The notes: generated from the sequence alone by a model not told the origin. 64,000 nucleotides of DNA from Christiangramia portivictoriae DSM 23547 (GCF_000423045.1 NZ_KE383971.1:568092-632091), one strand, 5' to 3'; shown: positions 35,351 through 45,891, numbered from the stretch's first letter. Numbers and translations: made by a program.

Positions 35351-37657
35351 ATGAATCAGGATTATATAAAACCGGACGAATGGTCCATCATTGAAGAAGA
35401 ATTTGACGCAGGTAGGGTGAAATCCTCAGAAAGCCTTTTCAGCATTGGAAACGGAGCCATGGGACAGCGTGCAAATTTCGAAGAACAATATTCCGGACCA
35501 AGTTTCCAGGGAAGTTACATTGGTGGGGTCTATTATCCAGACAAAACCAAAGTGGGCTGGTGGAAGAATGGATATCCGGAATATTTTGCAAAAGTGCTTA
35601 ACGCACCAAACTGGATAGGAATCAACGTTTTTGTAAACGAGGAACCTTTGGATCTTTTCCATTGCAAGCAGGTAAAAAACTTTCGTCGTGAACTCAATAT
35701 GAAGGAAGGAACGCTTTCCAGGAGTTTTGAAGCTGAGCTTCCAAACGGAGTTGAGGTAGAAGTAAAAGCCTTGCGTTTTGTTTCTATTGTAGAGGATGAA
35801 CTTGGAGCGATCAAATTCGAAGTAACACCGCTTAATCAGGATGCTGAGATCAGGTTCGATCCTTATCTTGATGGTAGTATTACAAATACCGATGCGAACT
35901 GGGAAGAAAGATTCTGGGAAACCCAGGAAGTGAAAGAAGACTCTGAGCGTGGTTATATTGTTAGCAAAACTCTCAAAACAGGTTTCCACGTTGGTACCTT
36001 TATGCAGTCTGAAATTCTACTGAATAATGAGAAAGTTTTAACTGAAGCAACTTCTTCAGTTGGAGAAGATCGTATTTCGTTTGCTTACAGCATCAAAGCC
36101 AGAAAACAGGAAACAGCTGCGATCATCAAATATGCAGGCTATGTTTCCGATATGAATCATAAGAAGGAGCAATTGATCGATGCGGCAGGGAAAGTCCTGG
36201 ATTCGGCTACTTCAAAGGGATTCGAAACTTTAAAAAAAGATCAGAAGGAAGCCTGGGCTTCGATTTGGGAAATGGCAGACATTACCATTGCTGGAGATGT
36301 AAAAGCTCAGCAGGGGATTCGATTTAATATTTTCCAACTTAATCAAACCTATTTAGGAGAAGATGACCGGTTAAATATTGGTCCGAAAGGATTTACTGGT
36401 GAAAAGTATGGAGGTAGTACCTATTGGGATACAGAAGCTTATTGTATTCCTTTTTATATGGCGACCAAAGACCAAAAGGTAGCCCGAAAATTGCTTACCT
36501 ATCGCTATAATCATCTTCAAAAAGCCAAGGAGAATGCGGAAAAACTAGGATTTTCCAACGGTGCCGCTCTATATCCCATGGTGACCATGAATGGAGAAGA
36601 ATCTCATAATGAATGGGAGATCACTTTTGAGGAAATTCATAGAAATGGTGCCATGATCTTTGCGATCTATAATTATGTACGTTACACCGGAGACTTCAGC
36701 TATATTCCGGAGAAAGGACTGGAAGTAATGATCGCCATTGCTAGGTTCTGGCATCAAAGATCAAACTTCAGCAAGGATAAAAACAAGTATGTGATCCTTG
36801 GGGTTACCGGTCCTAATGAATATGAGAATAACGTAAACAACAACTGGTACACGAACTATCTTGCTAAATGGTGTATCGAATACTGCCTGGAAACCATTGA
36901 AAAGGTAAAAGACGGTCACCAGGAAGATTATGCAAGAGTAATGGGGTTAACAAACCTTAATGAAGGTGAACTGTCCAAATGGAGAGAAGTGGCGGAAAAC
37001 ATGTATTTCCCGTATTCCGATGAGCACGGAGTGTATCTGCAACAGGATGGTTTTCTGGATAAGGAGATCATTCCGGTACAGGAACTGGAGAAAAAGCATA
37101 GGCCTATCAACCAGAAGTGGAGTTGGGACAGAATCTTACGTTCCTGTTATATCAAGCAGGCAGATGTGTTACAGGGATTTTATTTCTTTGAAGATCACTT
37201 TACCAAAGAGCAACTGGAGAAGCATTTTGACTATTATGAGCCGCTTACCGTTCATGAATCGTCGCTTTCTCCATGTGTACACAGCATACAGGCAGCCACG
37301 CTTGGCAGAATGGATCAGGCTTACCAGTTCTATGTAAGAACATCAAGGCTTGATCTGGATGATTATAACAAAGAGGTGGAAGAAGGTTGCCATATTACCA
37401 GTATGGCCGGTACCTGGATGAGTATTGTAGAAGGTTTTGGAGGCATGCGAGTGGAAAATGATCAGTTATCATTTAAACCTCAAATTCCTGAAAACTGGAA
37501 TGCTTATTCTTTCAAAGTAAACTTTAGAGACCGCATTGTCAAGGTTTCAGTTTCCTCCAAAGGAACCGAGTTCTTTTTAGAAGGATCAGAATCACTGGAT
37601 ATTTTGGTTAATCAAAAGGAACTTACCCTGGTGCCCAACGAAAAAATTACAGCTTAA
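35351..37657 (+). CDS. GH65 maltose phosphorylase (or related disaccharide phosphorylase)
   Basis: Inverting phosphorylase that splits an alpha-glucosyl disaccharide with phosphate, giving glucose and beta-glucose-1-phosphate. The 768-aa chain has the N-terminal beta-sandwich, then the (alpha/alpha)6 barrel with YGGSTYWDTEAYC, the catalytic acid Glu490 in VTGPNEYENNVNNNWYTN, and the phosphate-binding HESSLSPCVHSIQAA. No signal peptide, so it is cytoplasmic. Maltose is the most likely substrate given the starch locus and pgmB, though trehalose or kojibiose phosphorylases share these motifs. A terminator follows directly. Confidence 0.92.
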   Translation: MNQDYIKPDEWSIIEEEFDAGRVKSSESLFSIGNGAMGQRANFEEQYSGPSFQGSYIGGVYYPDKTKVGWWKNGYPEYFAKVLNAPNWIGINVFVNEEPLDLFHCKQVKNFRRELNMKEGTLSRSFEAELPNGVEVEVKALRFVSIVEDELGAIKFEVTPLNQDAEIRFDPYLDGSITNTDANWEERFWETQEVKEDSERGYIVSKTLKTGFHVGTFMQSEILLNNEKVLTEATSSVGEDRISFAYSIKARKQETAAIIKYAGYVSDMNHKKEQLIDAAGKVLDSATSKGFETLKKDQKEAWASIWEMADITIAGDVKAQQGIRFNIFQLNQTYLGEDDRLNIGPKGFTGEKYGGSTYWDTEAYCIPFYMATKDQKVARKLLTYRYNHLQKAKENAEKLGFSNGAALYPMVTMNGEESHNEWEITFEEIHRNGAMIFAIYNYVRYTGDFSYIPEKGLEVMIAIARFWHQRSNFSKDKNKYVILGVTGPNEYENNVNNNWYTNYLAKWCIEYCLETIEKVKDGHQEDYARVMGLTNLNEGELSKWREVAENMYFPYSDEHGVYLQQDGFLDKEIIPVQELEKKHRPINQKWSWDRILRSCYIKQADVLQGFYFFEDHFTKEQLEKHFDYYEPLTVHESSLSPCVHSIQAATLGRMDQAYQFYVRTSRLDLDDYNKEVEEGCHITSMAGTWMSIVEGFGGMRVENDQLSFKPQIPENWNAYSFKVNFRDRIVKVSVSSKGTEFFLEGSESLDILVNQKELTLVPNEKITA

Positions 37658-37663
37658 ACAACG

Positions 37664-37694
37664 GGCTCTCTTTGCATAAAGGGAGCCTTTTTTT
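37664..37694 (+). terminator. Terminator between GH65 and GH13 genes
   Basis: GGCTCTCTTT (37664-37673) and AAAGGGAGCC (37678-37687) form a 10-bp stem with one T-G wobble and a GCAT loop, then T7. With only 12 nt to the next start codon and no obvious new promoter, it probably allows partial read-through. Confidence 0.88.
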
Positions 37695-37705
37695 AATTAG
37701 ATAAA

Positions 37706-39574
37706 ATGAGAAAAATTTTAATGCTTTGCGGTCTGTTCATCGGCCTGCAGGGATTTGCGCAAATCGAGCGTGTGGAACCACCTAACTGGTGGATCGGTTT
37801 TGAGCAGGATTGCTTGCAGCTCATGCTCTACGCAAGCAATATTGGCACTGCGGAAGTGTCTTCAAATTACCAGGGAGTTGAAGTACTGGGAACCGAAACG
37901 GCAGATAGTCCAAATTATTTATTTATAAACCTGGTGATTACGGAAGCGGCCCGGCCGGGTAACATGCAACTGAATTTCAAATTTGAAGATGGTTCTTCAG
38001 AAGTCATAGATTATGAACTAAAGAAGCGGGAACAGGCTGCGGAAGATTTTGTTGGATTCGACAATTCTGATGCGATTTACCTCATTACACCAGATCGTTT
38101 TGCCAATGGCGATTATAGCAATGATGTAGACGAAAGCCTGAACGAGAAAACAATCGATCTTAAAGATGATTACGCCCGGCATGGTGGCGATATTCAAGGG
38201 ATCATAGAACATCTTGATTATATTGATGAAATGGGTTTTACTGCGATCTGGTCTTCTCCATTGCTGATCAATGACATGAAATCTGGCTCTTATCACGGTT
38301 ATGCCATGACCGACTTCTATAAAGTAGATCCTCGTTTTGGAACTCTGGAAGAATATAAAGAACTGGCACAAAAGGCAGACGAAAGAGGTATCAAATTGAT
38401 TATGGATATGGTGGCAAATCATAGCGGGGCAGAGCACTGGTGGATGGATGATCTTCCCTTCAGTGACTGGATCAACTACAAGGAGAAATTTGAAAACAAG
38501 GAAGACCTGGTGTATTCCAATCACCGTAGAACTGTGAACCAGGATCTATATGCTTCCGAAGCAGATAAAAAAGTGATGAGCAACGGCTGGTTTGTGGAAA
38601 CCATGCCAGATTTGAACCAAAAGAATCCTTACCTGGCCAAATATATCATTCAGAACAACATCTGGTGGGTGGAAACTTTAAAGCTGGGAGGCATCAGGCA
38701 GGATACCTATCCTTATCCAGACATGGAATTCATGAGTGAATGGGCCGGAGCGATCATGAAGGAATACCCGAACTTCAATATAGTAGGGGAAGAGTGGTCC
38801 AGCAATCCGTTGCTAATTCGTTTCTGGCAGGATGGAATTGAAAATGGATATGATTCTAACCTGAAGTCTACGATGGATTTTGCCATGCAAAGCAATATCG
38901 TAAAAGGATTGAATGAAGATTCTGGCTGGGACACAGGATTACAGCGTTTATATGATGGCCTGGCGAACGATTTCGCTTATGCTTCTCCTGAAAATATTAT
39001 GATCTTTCCAGACAATCATGATGTGAGCAGGATTTATACTCAGCTTCATGAAGATGTGGAAAATACAAAGATGGCGCTCAGTTATATTCTCAGCCTTCCG
39101 CGTATTGCGCAGGTTTACTACGGAACTGAAATTCTTATGAACGATACTGCAAAACCAGGTGATCATGGTTTGATTAGAACCGATTTTCCTGGGGGCTGGA
39201 AAGAAAGCGACAAGAACGCTTTTACCGGGGAGGGACTTTCCGAAAAAGAAAAGGATATGCAGAAATTCCTCAAAAAGATACTCAATTACAGAAAGTCAAG
39301 TAAAGCCATTCAGGAAGGAAATCTGGTGCATTTTACACCCGAAAACAACACTTACCTGCTCTCAAGAACTGCTGGAGATGAGACCATAGTGCTTATTCTT
39401 AATAAAAATGAAGAATCCATGAACCTAGATCTTTCCAGGTTCGCAGAACTTGAACTGGAAGGAAAGCAGTTTCAGAACCTAATAACCAGTGAAAAAATGA
39501 CCTGGGATAAAAGCCTGGAGCTTCCATCACGTGGGGCCTATTTTTTTACAACTAAAATGAACCATTTAAACTAA
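37706..39574 (+). CDS. Secreted GH13 enzyme, cyclomaltodextrinase/neopullulanase-like
   Basis: Periplasmic alpha-glucan hydrolase, 622 aa. A Sec signal peptide (1-18, ending GFAQ) is followed by an N-terminal beta-sandwich domain (about 20-110) like that of SusA-type enzymes, then the GH13 barrel with DMVANHS, the nucleophile region GGIRQDTYPYP, IVGEEW for the acid/base and FPDNHDVSR. It should trim maltodextrins imported by SusCD to maltose and glucose for the MFS permease. It is followed after 4 nt by another GH13 gene. Confidence 0.92.
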   Translation: MRKILMLCGLFIGLQGFAQIERVEPPNWWIGFEQDCLQLMLYASNIGTAEVSSNYQGVEVLGTETADSPNYLFINLVITEAARPGNMQLNFKFEDGSSEVIDYELKKREQAAEDFVGFDNSDAIYLITPDRFANGDYSNDVDESLNEKTIDLKDDYARHGGDIQGIIEHLDYIDEMGFTAIWSSPLLINDMKSGSYHGYAMTDFYKVDPRFGTLEEYKELAQKADERGIKLIMDMVANHSGAEHWWMDDLPFSDWINYKEKFENKEDLVYSNHRRTVNQDLYASEADKKVMSNGWFVETMPDLNQKNPYLAKYIIQNNIWWVETLKLGGIRQDTYPYPDMEFMSEWAGAIMKEYPNFNIVGEEWSSNPLLIRFWQDGIENGYDSNLKSTMDFAMQSNIVKGLNEDSGWDTGLQRLYDGLANDFAYASPENIMIFPDNHDVSRIYTQLHEDVENTKMALSYILSLPRIAQVYYGTEILMNDTAKPGDHGLIRTDFPGGWKESDKNAFTGEGLSEKEKDMQKFLKKILNYRKSSKAIQEGNLVHFTPENNTYLLSRTAGDETIVLILNKNEESMNLDLSRFAELELEGKQFQNLITSEKMTWDKSLELPSRGAYFFTTKMNHLN

Positions 39575-39578
39575 TCAA

Positions 39579-41024
39579 ATGAAGAAAATAACTTTTATAC
39601 TGGCCTTAATGATTCTTTTCGTTTCGTGTAAGAACGAAACAAATCAGCCAGAGAAGACAGAAAATGAAACTGCAAAAGACTCCCTCGCACCGGTGAGTGA
39701 TGATATATTGGAGTCGGCGATTATTTATGAGGCGAACATTAGACAATATTCCCCGGAAGGTACTTTTAATGCTTTTACTCAAGATATTCCGCAGCTTAAA
39801 GAATTGGGTGTAAAAGTGATCTGGCTAATGCCCATGTATCCCATTTCCATGAAAAAGAGAAAAGCGACTGATGATAAATCCATAGAGGATATCGAAGATC
39901 CTGAAGAGCGTAAGAAATATTTGGGAAGCTATTATGCGATTTCAGATTATAAAGCTGTGAATCCAAATTTTGGAACCATGGAGGATTTTGATAAGCTGGT
40001 TCAAACTGCCCACGAAAATGGCATGTACGTTATTCTGGACTGGGTGGCCAATCATACCGGCTGGGATCATGCCTGGATAGAAGAACATCCTGAATATTAT
40101 ACTAAAAATGATAAGGGTGAAATTACAGATCCTATCAATGATGCTACCGGAGAGCCATGGGGCTGGACAGATGTTGCCGATCTGAATTTCCATAACGAAG
40201 GTCTGAGAGCAGCGATGAAAAAGGACATGCTTTTCTGGATCGAGGAGCACGATGTTGATGGGTATCGTGCAGATGCGGCCCACTCGGTTCCTACAGATTT
40301 CTGGGAAGATATTGCTGCTGAATTGCGTGAAGTGAAGCCGGTTTTTATGCTGGCTGAAGCAGAAAGTCCCAAAGAATTATTTCACAATGCTTTTGAAATG
40401 GGCTATAACTGGGAAGGACACCATATTATGAATAGCATTGCACAGGGAGATAAAACTGCCAGCGACTGGGATGATTATATGAAAAAGGTTGATTCTACAT
40501 TTCAGGAAGATGATTACCTGATGAATTTTGTAACCAATCATGATGAAAATTCGTGGGCGGGAACCGTAGAGGAGAGAATGGGGGATGCTTCTGAAGCGAT
40601 GCTGGCCATGACCTATACGTTACCGGGAATGCCTTTGATCTATAGCGGACAGGAATATGACATGAACAAAAGACTGGAATTCTTCGTAAAGGATACAATT
40701 CCGAAGAAAAAAGGCAAGGTCTATCCATTACTTGAAAAACTGGGTGCGCTTAAAACTTCAAGTGTTGCATTGCACGGAGGGAAGTCGGCTGCCTCATATA
40801 ATGATGTTACAACTTCTGAAGATGAAAAAGTGCTTGCGTTCAGAAGAGAAAAGAATGGAGAAACACTTTACTATGTCGCAAATATGACTGCGGAACCATT
40901 AGAGTTTTCCGCAGAAATCGAGGGTGATTTTATAGATTATATGAATGACTCAGAAATGAACATTGAGTCAGATCAAACTCTGAAGTTTAATGCCTGGGAG
41001 TACAAAATTTTGATAAATAAGTAA
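39579..41024 (+). CDS. GH13 alpha-amylase-family lipoprotein
   Basis: Second exported GH13 enzyme of this operon, 481 aa. The signal peptide ends in lipobox LFVSC followed by KNETNQ, without the acidic surface-export signal seen in the amylase at 24.6 kb, so it may face the periplasm. GH13 regions are DWVANHT, VDGYRADAAHSVP (nucleophile Asp), MLAEAESP (the Glu region, written E-A-E) and FVTNHDENS. It likely shortens linear or branched maltodextrins. A clear terminator ends the operon. Confidence 0.9.
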   Translation: MKKITFILALMILFVSCKNETNQPEKTENETAKDSLAPVSDDILESAIIYEANIRQYSPEGTFNAFTQDIPQLKELGVKVIWLMPMYPISMKKRKATDDKSIEDIEDPEERKKYLGSYYAISDYKAVNPNFGTMEDFDKLVQTAHENGMYVILDWVANHTGWDHAWIEEHPEYYTKNDKGEITDPINDATGEPWGWTDVADLNFHNEGLRAAMKKDMLFWIEEHDVDGYRADAAHSVPTDFWEDIAAELREVKPVFMLAEAESPKELFHNAFEMGYNWEGHHIMNSIAQGDKTASDWDDYMKKVDSTFQEDDYLMNFVTNHDENSWAGTVEERMGDASEAMLAMTYTLPGMPLIYSGQEYDMNKRLEFFVKDTIPKKKGKVYPLLEKLGALKTSSVALHGGKSAASYNDVTTSEDEKVLAFRREKNGETLYYVANMTAEPLEFSAEIEGDFIDYMNDSEMNIESDQTLKFNAWEYKILINK

Positions 41025-41044
41025 TTAATCTCCTAATAATTTGC

Positions 41045-41072
41045 AAAAAGCCACAAAATTGTGGCTTTTTTT
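41045..41072 (+). terminator. Terminator of the maltose operon
   Basis: AAAAAGCCACAA (41045-41056) and TTGTGGCTTTTT (41059-41070) form a stem closed by AA (in practice a slightly larger loop), running into TTTTTTT. It lies between the last GH13 gene and the pfkA regulatory region. Confidence 0.9.
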
Positions 41073-41084
41073 ATTAGTTATCAA

Positions 41085-41100
41085 CCGAAAACGTTTTAGT
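41085..41100. promoter_or_regulatory. LacI-type operator upstream of pfkA
   Basis: CCGAAAACGTTTTAGT matches 14 of 16 positions of the perfect palindrome between susC and the LacI-type gene, including the AAAACGTTTT core. Its centre is about 55 nt before the transcription start predicted from the -7 box at 41136. It suggests that the LacI-type regulator of the starch locus also controls glycolytic genes. Confidence 0.65.
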
Positions 41101-41135
41101 TTTTTCCGAAATTAGGTAATTGGTTTGAAAGAAGT

Positions 41136-41143
41136 TAGCTTTG
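41136..41143 (+). promoter_or_regulatory. Candidate -7 box TAGCTTTG for pfkA
   Basis: TAGCTTTG matches TAnnTTTG and begins 14 nt before ATG 41150, predicting a transcript with almost no 5' leader. It favours the ATG at 41150 over the in-frame TTG at 41141, which would lie within the box. Confidence 0.5.
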
Positions 41144-41149
41144 AGGGTA

Positions 41150-42136
41150 ATGGTTGAAAAAATTAGAAACATCGCTGTTCTAACTTCCGGAGGAGATGCT
41201 CCGGGAATGAACGCTGCTATAAGAGCAGTGGTTCGTGCCTGTTCATTTCATGATCTCGATTGTACAGGAATATTTCGTGGTTACCAGGGTCTAATCGAAG
41301 CAGACTTCGAGCCTTTGGACGCACGATCAGTTAGAAACATAATCAATAGAGGTGGAACTTTTTTGAAGTCTACCCGTTCCAGGGAATTTCAGACGAAAGA
41401 AGGTCGTCAAAAAGCTTACGACAATCTAATAGCTAACAATGTCGATGCACTTATTGTAATTGGCGGAGACGGTACCTTTACCGGTGGACAGCTATTTAGT
41501 AAAGAATTTGGATTCCCGGTAGTGGGAATTCCTGCGACCATCGATAATGACATCAATGGAACAGATTTTACCCTGGGTTACGACACTGCGTTAAATACTG
41601 TGGTAGAAGCGATCGATAAGATTCGTGATACGGCAAGCTCGCACAACAGGTTGTTCCTCGTAGAGGTTATGGGTCGTGACGCTGGCGATATCGCTTTGAA
41701 TAGTGGTATTGGTGCTGGTGCCGAAGAGATTTTGATCCCCGAGGAAAACCTGGGAGTTGAAAGATTACTCGATTCACTTAGAAAAAGTAAAAAAACTGGA
41801 AAAACTTCCAGTATCATCGTGGTTGCTGAAGGTGATAAGAGCGGGAAGAATATCTTCGAACTGGCTTCCTTTATAGAAGAAAACCTTGATGAATACGAAG
41901 TAAGAGTTTCAGTGCTGGGTCATATTCAAAGAGGAGGTTCTCCAAGTTGTTTCGATCGTGTTCTGGCGAGTAAGTTGGGAGTGGGAGCCGTTGAAGCTTT
42001 GATGAATGGAAAGACCGAGATCATGGTAGGAATTCATCACCAGAAGGTTGTTCATATAGATTTATTGACGGCTATCAAAGGTGAAGCAAAAATAGATAAA
42101 GAATTACGAAGGGTGGCAGACATCACTTCGGTATAA
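41150..42136 (+). CDS. pfkA: ATP-type 6-phosphofructokinase
   Basis: Commits fructose-6-phosphate to glycolysis. The product is 328 aa from ATG 41150. Motifs are the N-terminal TSGGDAPGMNAAIRA, the GGDGTFTGG phosphate-binding loop (the residue after GGDG favours ATP over pyrophosphate), PATIDNDINGTDFTLG with the catalytic Asp, and VLGHIQRGGSPS. It is followed after 16 nt by gapA, forming a glycolytic operon, and preceded by a LacI-type palindrome shared with the starch locus. Confidence 0.95.
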   Translation: MVEKIRNIAVLTSGGDAPGMNAAIRAVVRACSFHDLDCTGIFRGYQGLIEADFEPLDARSVRNIINRGGTFLKSTRSREFQTKEGRQKAYDNLIANNVDALIVIGGDGTFTGGQLFSKEFGFPVVGIPATIDNDINGTDFTLGYDTALNTVVEAIDKIRDTASSHNRLFLVEVMGRDAGDIALNSGIGAGAEEILIPEENLGVERLLDSLRKSKKTGKTSSIIVVAEGDKSGKNIFELASFIEENLDEYEVRVSVLGHIQRGGSPSCFDRVLASKLGVGAVEALMNGKTEIMVGIHHQKVVHIDLLTAIKGEAKIDKELRRVADITSV

Positions 42137-42140
42137 TTAA

Positions 42141-43151
<1,011 letters not shown>

Positions 43152-43173
43152 ATTATTCTGAATAAAATCAAAT

Positions 43174-43208
43174 AGCAGTTCGGTGGTACAGCTGGACTGC
43201 TTTCTTTT
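43174..43208 (+). terminator. Weak terminator or attenuator after gapA
   Basis: AGCAGT (43174-43179) and ACTGCT (43196-43201) pair, extended by T-G and C-G pairs, then TTTCTTTT follows. The loop is 12 nt. It lies between gapA and the BadF-type gene. Confidence 0.55.
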
Positions 43209-43229
43209 CAATTTAATCCATCTCAGAAC

Positions 43230-44087
43230 ATGATATTGATTGCCGACGGCGGGTCCACAAAATGTGACTGGATCTTACTGAACAATGAGGGCGAGCAGCT
43301 ATTTAAGACCAGAAGTAAAGGTTTGAATCCTGCTGTTTTTAAAGAAGCTGTTCTTGAAGAGCGTCTTGCTGAAAACCCTGAACTTGCAGAAGTAAGAGAT
43401 ACGATCGAAAAAGTACATTTTTATGGTGCCGGTTGTGGTACACCAACTCCTACTGAACTGCTTAGAAGCATCATCGCGAACTATTTTACAAATGCAGATG
43501 AGGTAAAGGTGATGGAAGATACGGTTGCGGCGGTTTATGCTGCGACTACAGAGCCTGGGATCGTTTGTATTCTGGGGACTGGATCCAACAGCTGTTATTT
43601 TGATGGAGAAAATATAAGTCAGGCCGTGGCTTCTCTCGGTTATATCTTAATGGATGAAGCCAGTGGTAATTACTTCGGAAAAAGACTCATCAGGGATTAT
43701 TACTATAAAAGAATGCCTCCTGAAATTGCTGAAAAATTTGAGCAGAAGTTCGACCTTAATTCAGATACCATTAAGATGAACCTTTATCGCAAGGATAATC
43801 CTAATACGTACCTGGCGCATTTCGCTGAATTTATCTTTACTAATGAACGTAATGGCTACTTCTATAAATTGCTCCACGAAGGTCTTTCAGATTTTGTTCA
43901 TTCAAGAGTCATGAGCTATCCGCAGGTGACCTCTGTGCCAGTTCACTTCATAGGCTCCATAGCTTACTTCAGTCAGGATATTATCAAGGCAGTTTTACAG
44001 CCTTACGGTATCGAAGTTGGGAACATTGTGAGAAGACCTATTGATGCATTAATTGAATATTACCGCCAGAATGTATTCGGTAAATAG
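43230..44087 (+). CDS. BadF/BadG/BcrA/BcrD-type ATPase, N-acetylglucosamine-kinase-like
   Basis: Member of the ASKHA (actin/hexokinase) fold, 285 aa, cytoplasmic. The phosphate-1 motif ADGGSTKCDW is at the N-terminus, the phosphate-2 region is EDTVAAVYAA near residue 95, and the adenosine region contains CILGTGSNSC and GSIAYFSQDI. In Bacteroidetes this type is usually annotated as an N-acetylglucosamine or related sugar kinase. The neighbours pfkA and gapA fit a role in amino-sugar or hexose phosphorylation, but the substrate is not visible. Confidence 0.85.
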   Translation: MILIADGGSTKCDWILLNNEGEQLFKTRSKGLNPAVFKEAVLEERLAENPELAEVRDTIEKVHFYGAGCGTPTPTELLRSIIANYFTNADEVKVMEDTVAAVYAATTEPGIVCILGTGSNSCYFDGENISQAVASLGYILMDEASGNYFGKRLIRDYYYKRMPPEIAEKFEQKFDLNSDTIKMNLYRKDNPNTYLAHFAEFIFTNERNGYFYKLLHEGLSDFVHSRVMSYPQVTSVPVHFIGSIAYFSQDIIKAVLQPYGIEVGNIVRRPIDALIEYYRQNVFGK

Positions 44088-44112
44088 TACAACTCATTTT
44101 CAAAAACTAAAG

Positions 44113-44140
44113 AGACCCGCAAATCGCGGGTCTTTTTTTT
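44113..44140 (+). terminator. Terminator after the BadF-type gene
   Basis: AGACCCGC (44113-44120) and GCGGGTCT (44126-44133) form an 8-bp stem with a 5-nt loop and are followed by eight T residues. Confidence 0.92.
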
Positions 44141-44239
44141 ATGAAAAATTTGGCGATACAACTTGTTGGAGATGTATCACTTATAAGTTTAAAATGTACA
44201 TTTAGCGGCGTTTAACAACCCTACATTATATGTAATTTT

Positions 44240-45778
44240 ATGCTTGTAAAAGTTTATGGAAGTGCTGTTTTTGGTGTGGATGCTACTACAATAACCATTG
44301 AGGTGAACGTAGCTTCAGGCATTGGTTATCATCTTGTAGGTTTACCAGATAATGCCGTCAAGGAATCCAGCTACCGGATCACAGCGGCCCTCCAAAATAA
44401 CGGTTACAAATTACCTGGGAAAAAGATCATTGTAAACATGGCACCTGCAGACCTTAGAAAAGAAGGTTCAGCCTATGATCTGAGTTTTGCCATGGGTATC
44501 CTGGCCGCTTCTGAACAAATCAAAGCCAGTAATATTTCGGAGTATATCATCATGGGTGAGTTATCGCTGGACGGCAGTCTGCAACCCATTAAAGGAGCAC
44601 TACCTATTGCTATTCAGGCCAAGAAAGAAGGTTTTAAAGGCTTTATTCTGCCTGAACAAAATGCCCGGGAAGCAGCGATCGTTTCAGGTCTGGATGTGTT
44701 CGGGGTAACGAATATCAAAGAAGTGATCGATTTTTTTCATTCAGGAAAGTTACTGGAACCAACCATAATAAATACCAGAGAAACATTTTTTCAGGATCTG
44801 GATCATCTGGAGCATGACTTCGCCGATGTAAAAGGACAGGAATCCATCAAGAGATGTATGGAGATCGCTGCCGCGGGTGGACACAACATCATTCTTATTG
44901 GGCCTCCAGGGGCAGGAAAAACGATGCTAGCCAAAAGATTACCCAGCATCCTACCACCAATGACTTTGCAGGAAGCACTGGAAACTACTAAAATTCATAG
45001 TGTAGCCGGACGCATAAAGGATAATGTAGGTTTGCTGGCCCAGAGGCCTTTCCGGAGTCCGCATCATACCATATCCGATGTAGCGCTCGTTGGCGGGGGT
45101 GGATATCCTCAGCCGGGAGAAATTTCGCTATCACACAATGGAGTTTTATTTCTGGATGAGCTTCCCGAATTTAAAAGAAGTGTTTTAGAGGTAATGCGAC
45201 AACCTCTGGAAGACCGGGAGGTAACCATCTCCAGGGCAAGATTTACCGTAACTTATCCATCCAGTTTTATGCTGGTAGCCAGTATGAACCCCAGCCCGGG
45301 TGGATATTTTAACGATCCCGATGCGCCGGTGTCGTCATCTGCCTTTGAAATGCAAAGATACCTTGGCAAGATTAGCGGACCTCTTCTCGACAGGATCGAT
45401 ATCCATATTGAGGTGACACCAGTTCCTTTCGACAAATTAAGCGAAGAACGGAAGGGAGAATCCAGCAAATCGATACGGGAGAGAGTAACCAGGGCTAGAA
45501 GTGTTCAATCTATCAGGTTTCAGGATCTTGAACACGTGCATTACAATGCTCAGATAGGTCCAAGGCAAATCAGGGAATACTGCCAATTGGATGATGCGTC
45601 GAAAAATTTATTGAAAACTGCCATGGAAAAACTAAATCTCTCTGCCCGCGCTTATGACCGGATTTTAAAAGTATCCAGAACGATCGCAGATCTTGCCGGA
45701 AGTACGAATATCGAGGGAGAGCATATAAGTGAGGCCATTCAATACAGAAGTCTGGATCGGGAAGGATGGCTGGGCTAA
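44240..45778 (+). CDS. YifB/ComM-family Mg-chelatase-like AAA+ ATPase
   Basis: Hexameric AAA+ helicase-like protein; ComM homologues promote branch migration during natural transformation. The 512-aa chain has the N-terminal ChlI-type Lon-protease-like fold (about 1-170, DLRKEGSAYDLSFAMGILAA), the AAA+ domain with Walker A GPPGAGKTMLAKRLP, Walker B LFLDELPEF, and the C-terminal Mg_chelatase_C domain (YCQLDDASKNLLKTAMEKL). Length and motif order are normal. It appears monocistronic and is a core gene. Confidence 0.93.
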   Translation: MLVKVYGSAVFGVDATTITIEVNVASGIGYHLVGLPDNAVKESSYRITAALQNNGYKLPGKKIIVNMAPADLRKEGSAYDLSFAMGILAASEQIKASNISEYIIMGELSLDGSLQPIKGALPIAIQAKKEGFKGFILPEQNAREAAIVSGLDVFGVTNIKEVIDFFHSGKLLEPTIINTRETFFQDLDHLEHDFADVKGQESIKRCMEIAAAGGHNIILIGPPGAGKTMLAKRLPSILPPMTLQEALETTKIHSVAGRIKDNVGLLAQRPFRSPHHTISDVALVGGGGYPQPGEISLSHNGVLFLDELPEFKRSVLEVMRQPLEDREVTISRARFTVTYPSSFMLVASMNPSPGGYFNDPDAPVSSSAFEMQRYLGKISGPLLDRIDIHIEVTPVPFDKLSEERKGESSKSIRERVTRARSVQSIRFQDLEHVHYNAQIGPRQIREYCQLDDASKNLLKTAMEKLNLSARAYDRILKVSRTIADLAGSTNIEGEHISEAIQYRSLDREGWLG

Positions 45779-45819
45779 TATCTTGAGCTTTAATTAACGA
45801 AAGCTTTGACTGTTTTTTA

Positions 45820-45827
45820 TATTTTTG
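45820..45827 (+). promoter_or_regulatory. Candidate -7 box TATTTTTG for the DUF2891-pxp operon
   Basis: TATTTTTG matches TAnnTTTG and lies 65 nt before ATG 45892. Transcription would start near 45831 and cover the five-gene run ending at 50587. Confidence 0.4.
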
Positions 45828-45891
45828 GATAAAACCTACTAATTCAACAAGTGAATTTCGAAATATCTCGAAAAAGACGTAATTACAACCA

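Noticed and set aside
44240-45778. Magnesium chelatase subunit
   Set aside because: The N-terminal fold and gene length are those of YifB/ComM, and there are no tetrapyrrole genes nearby.
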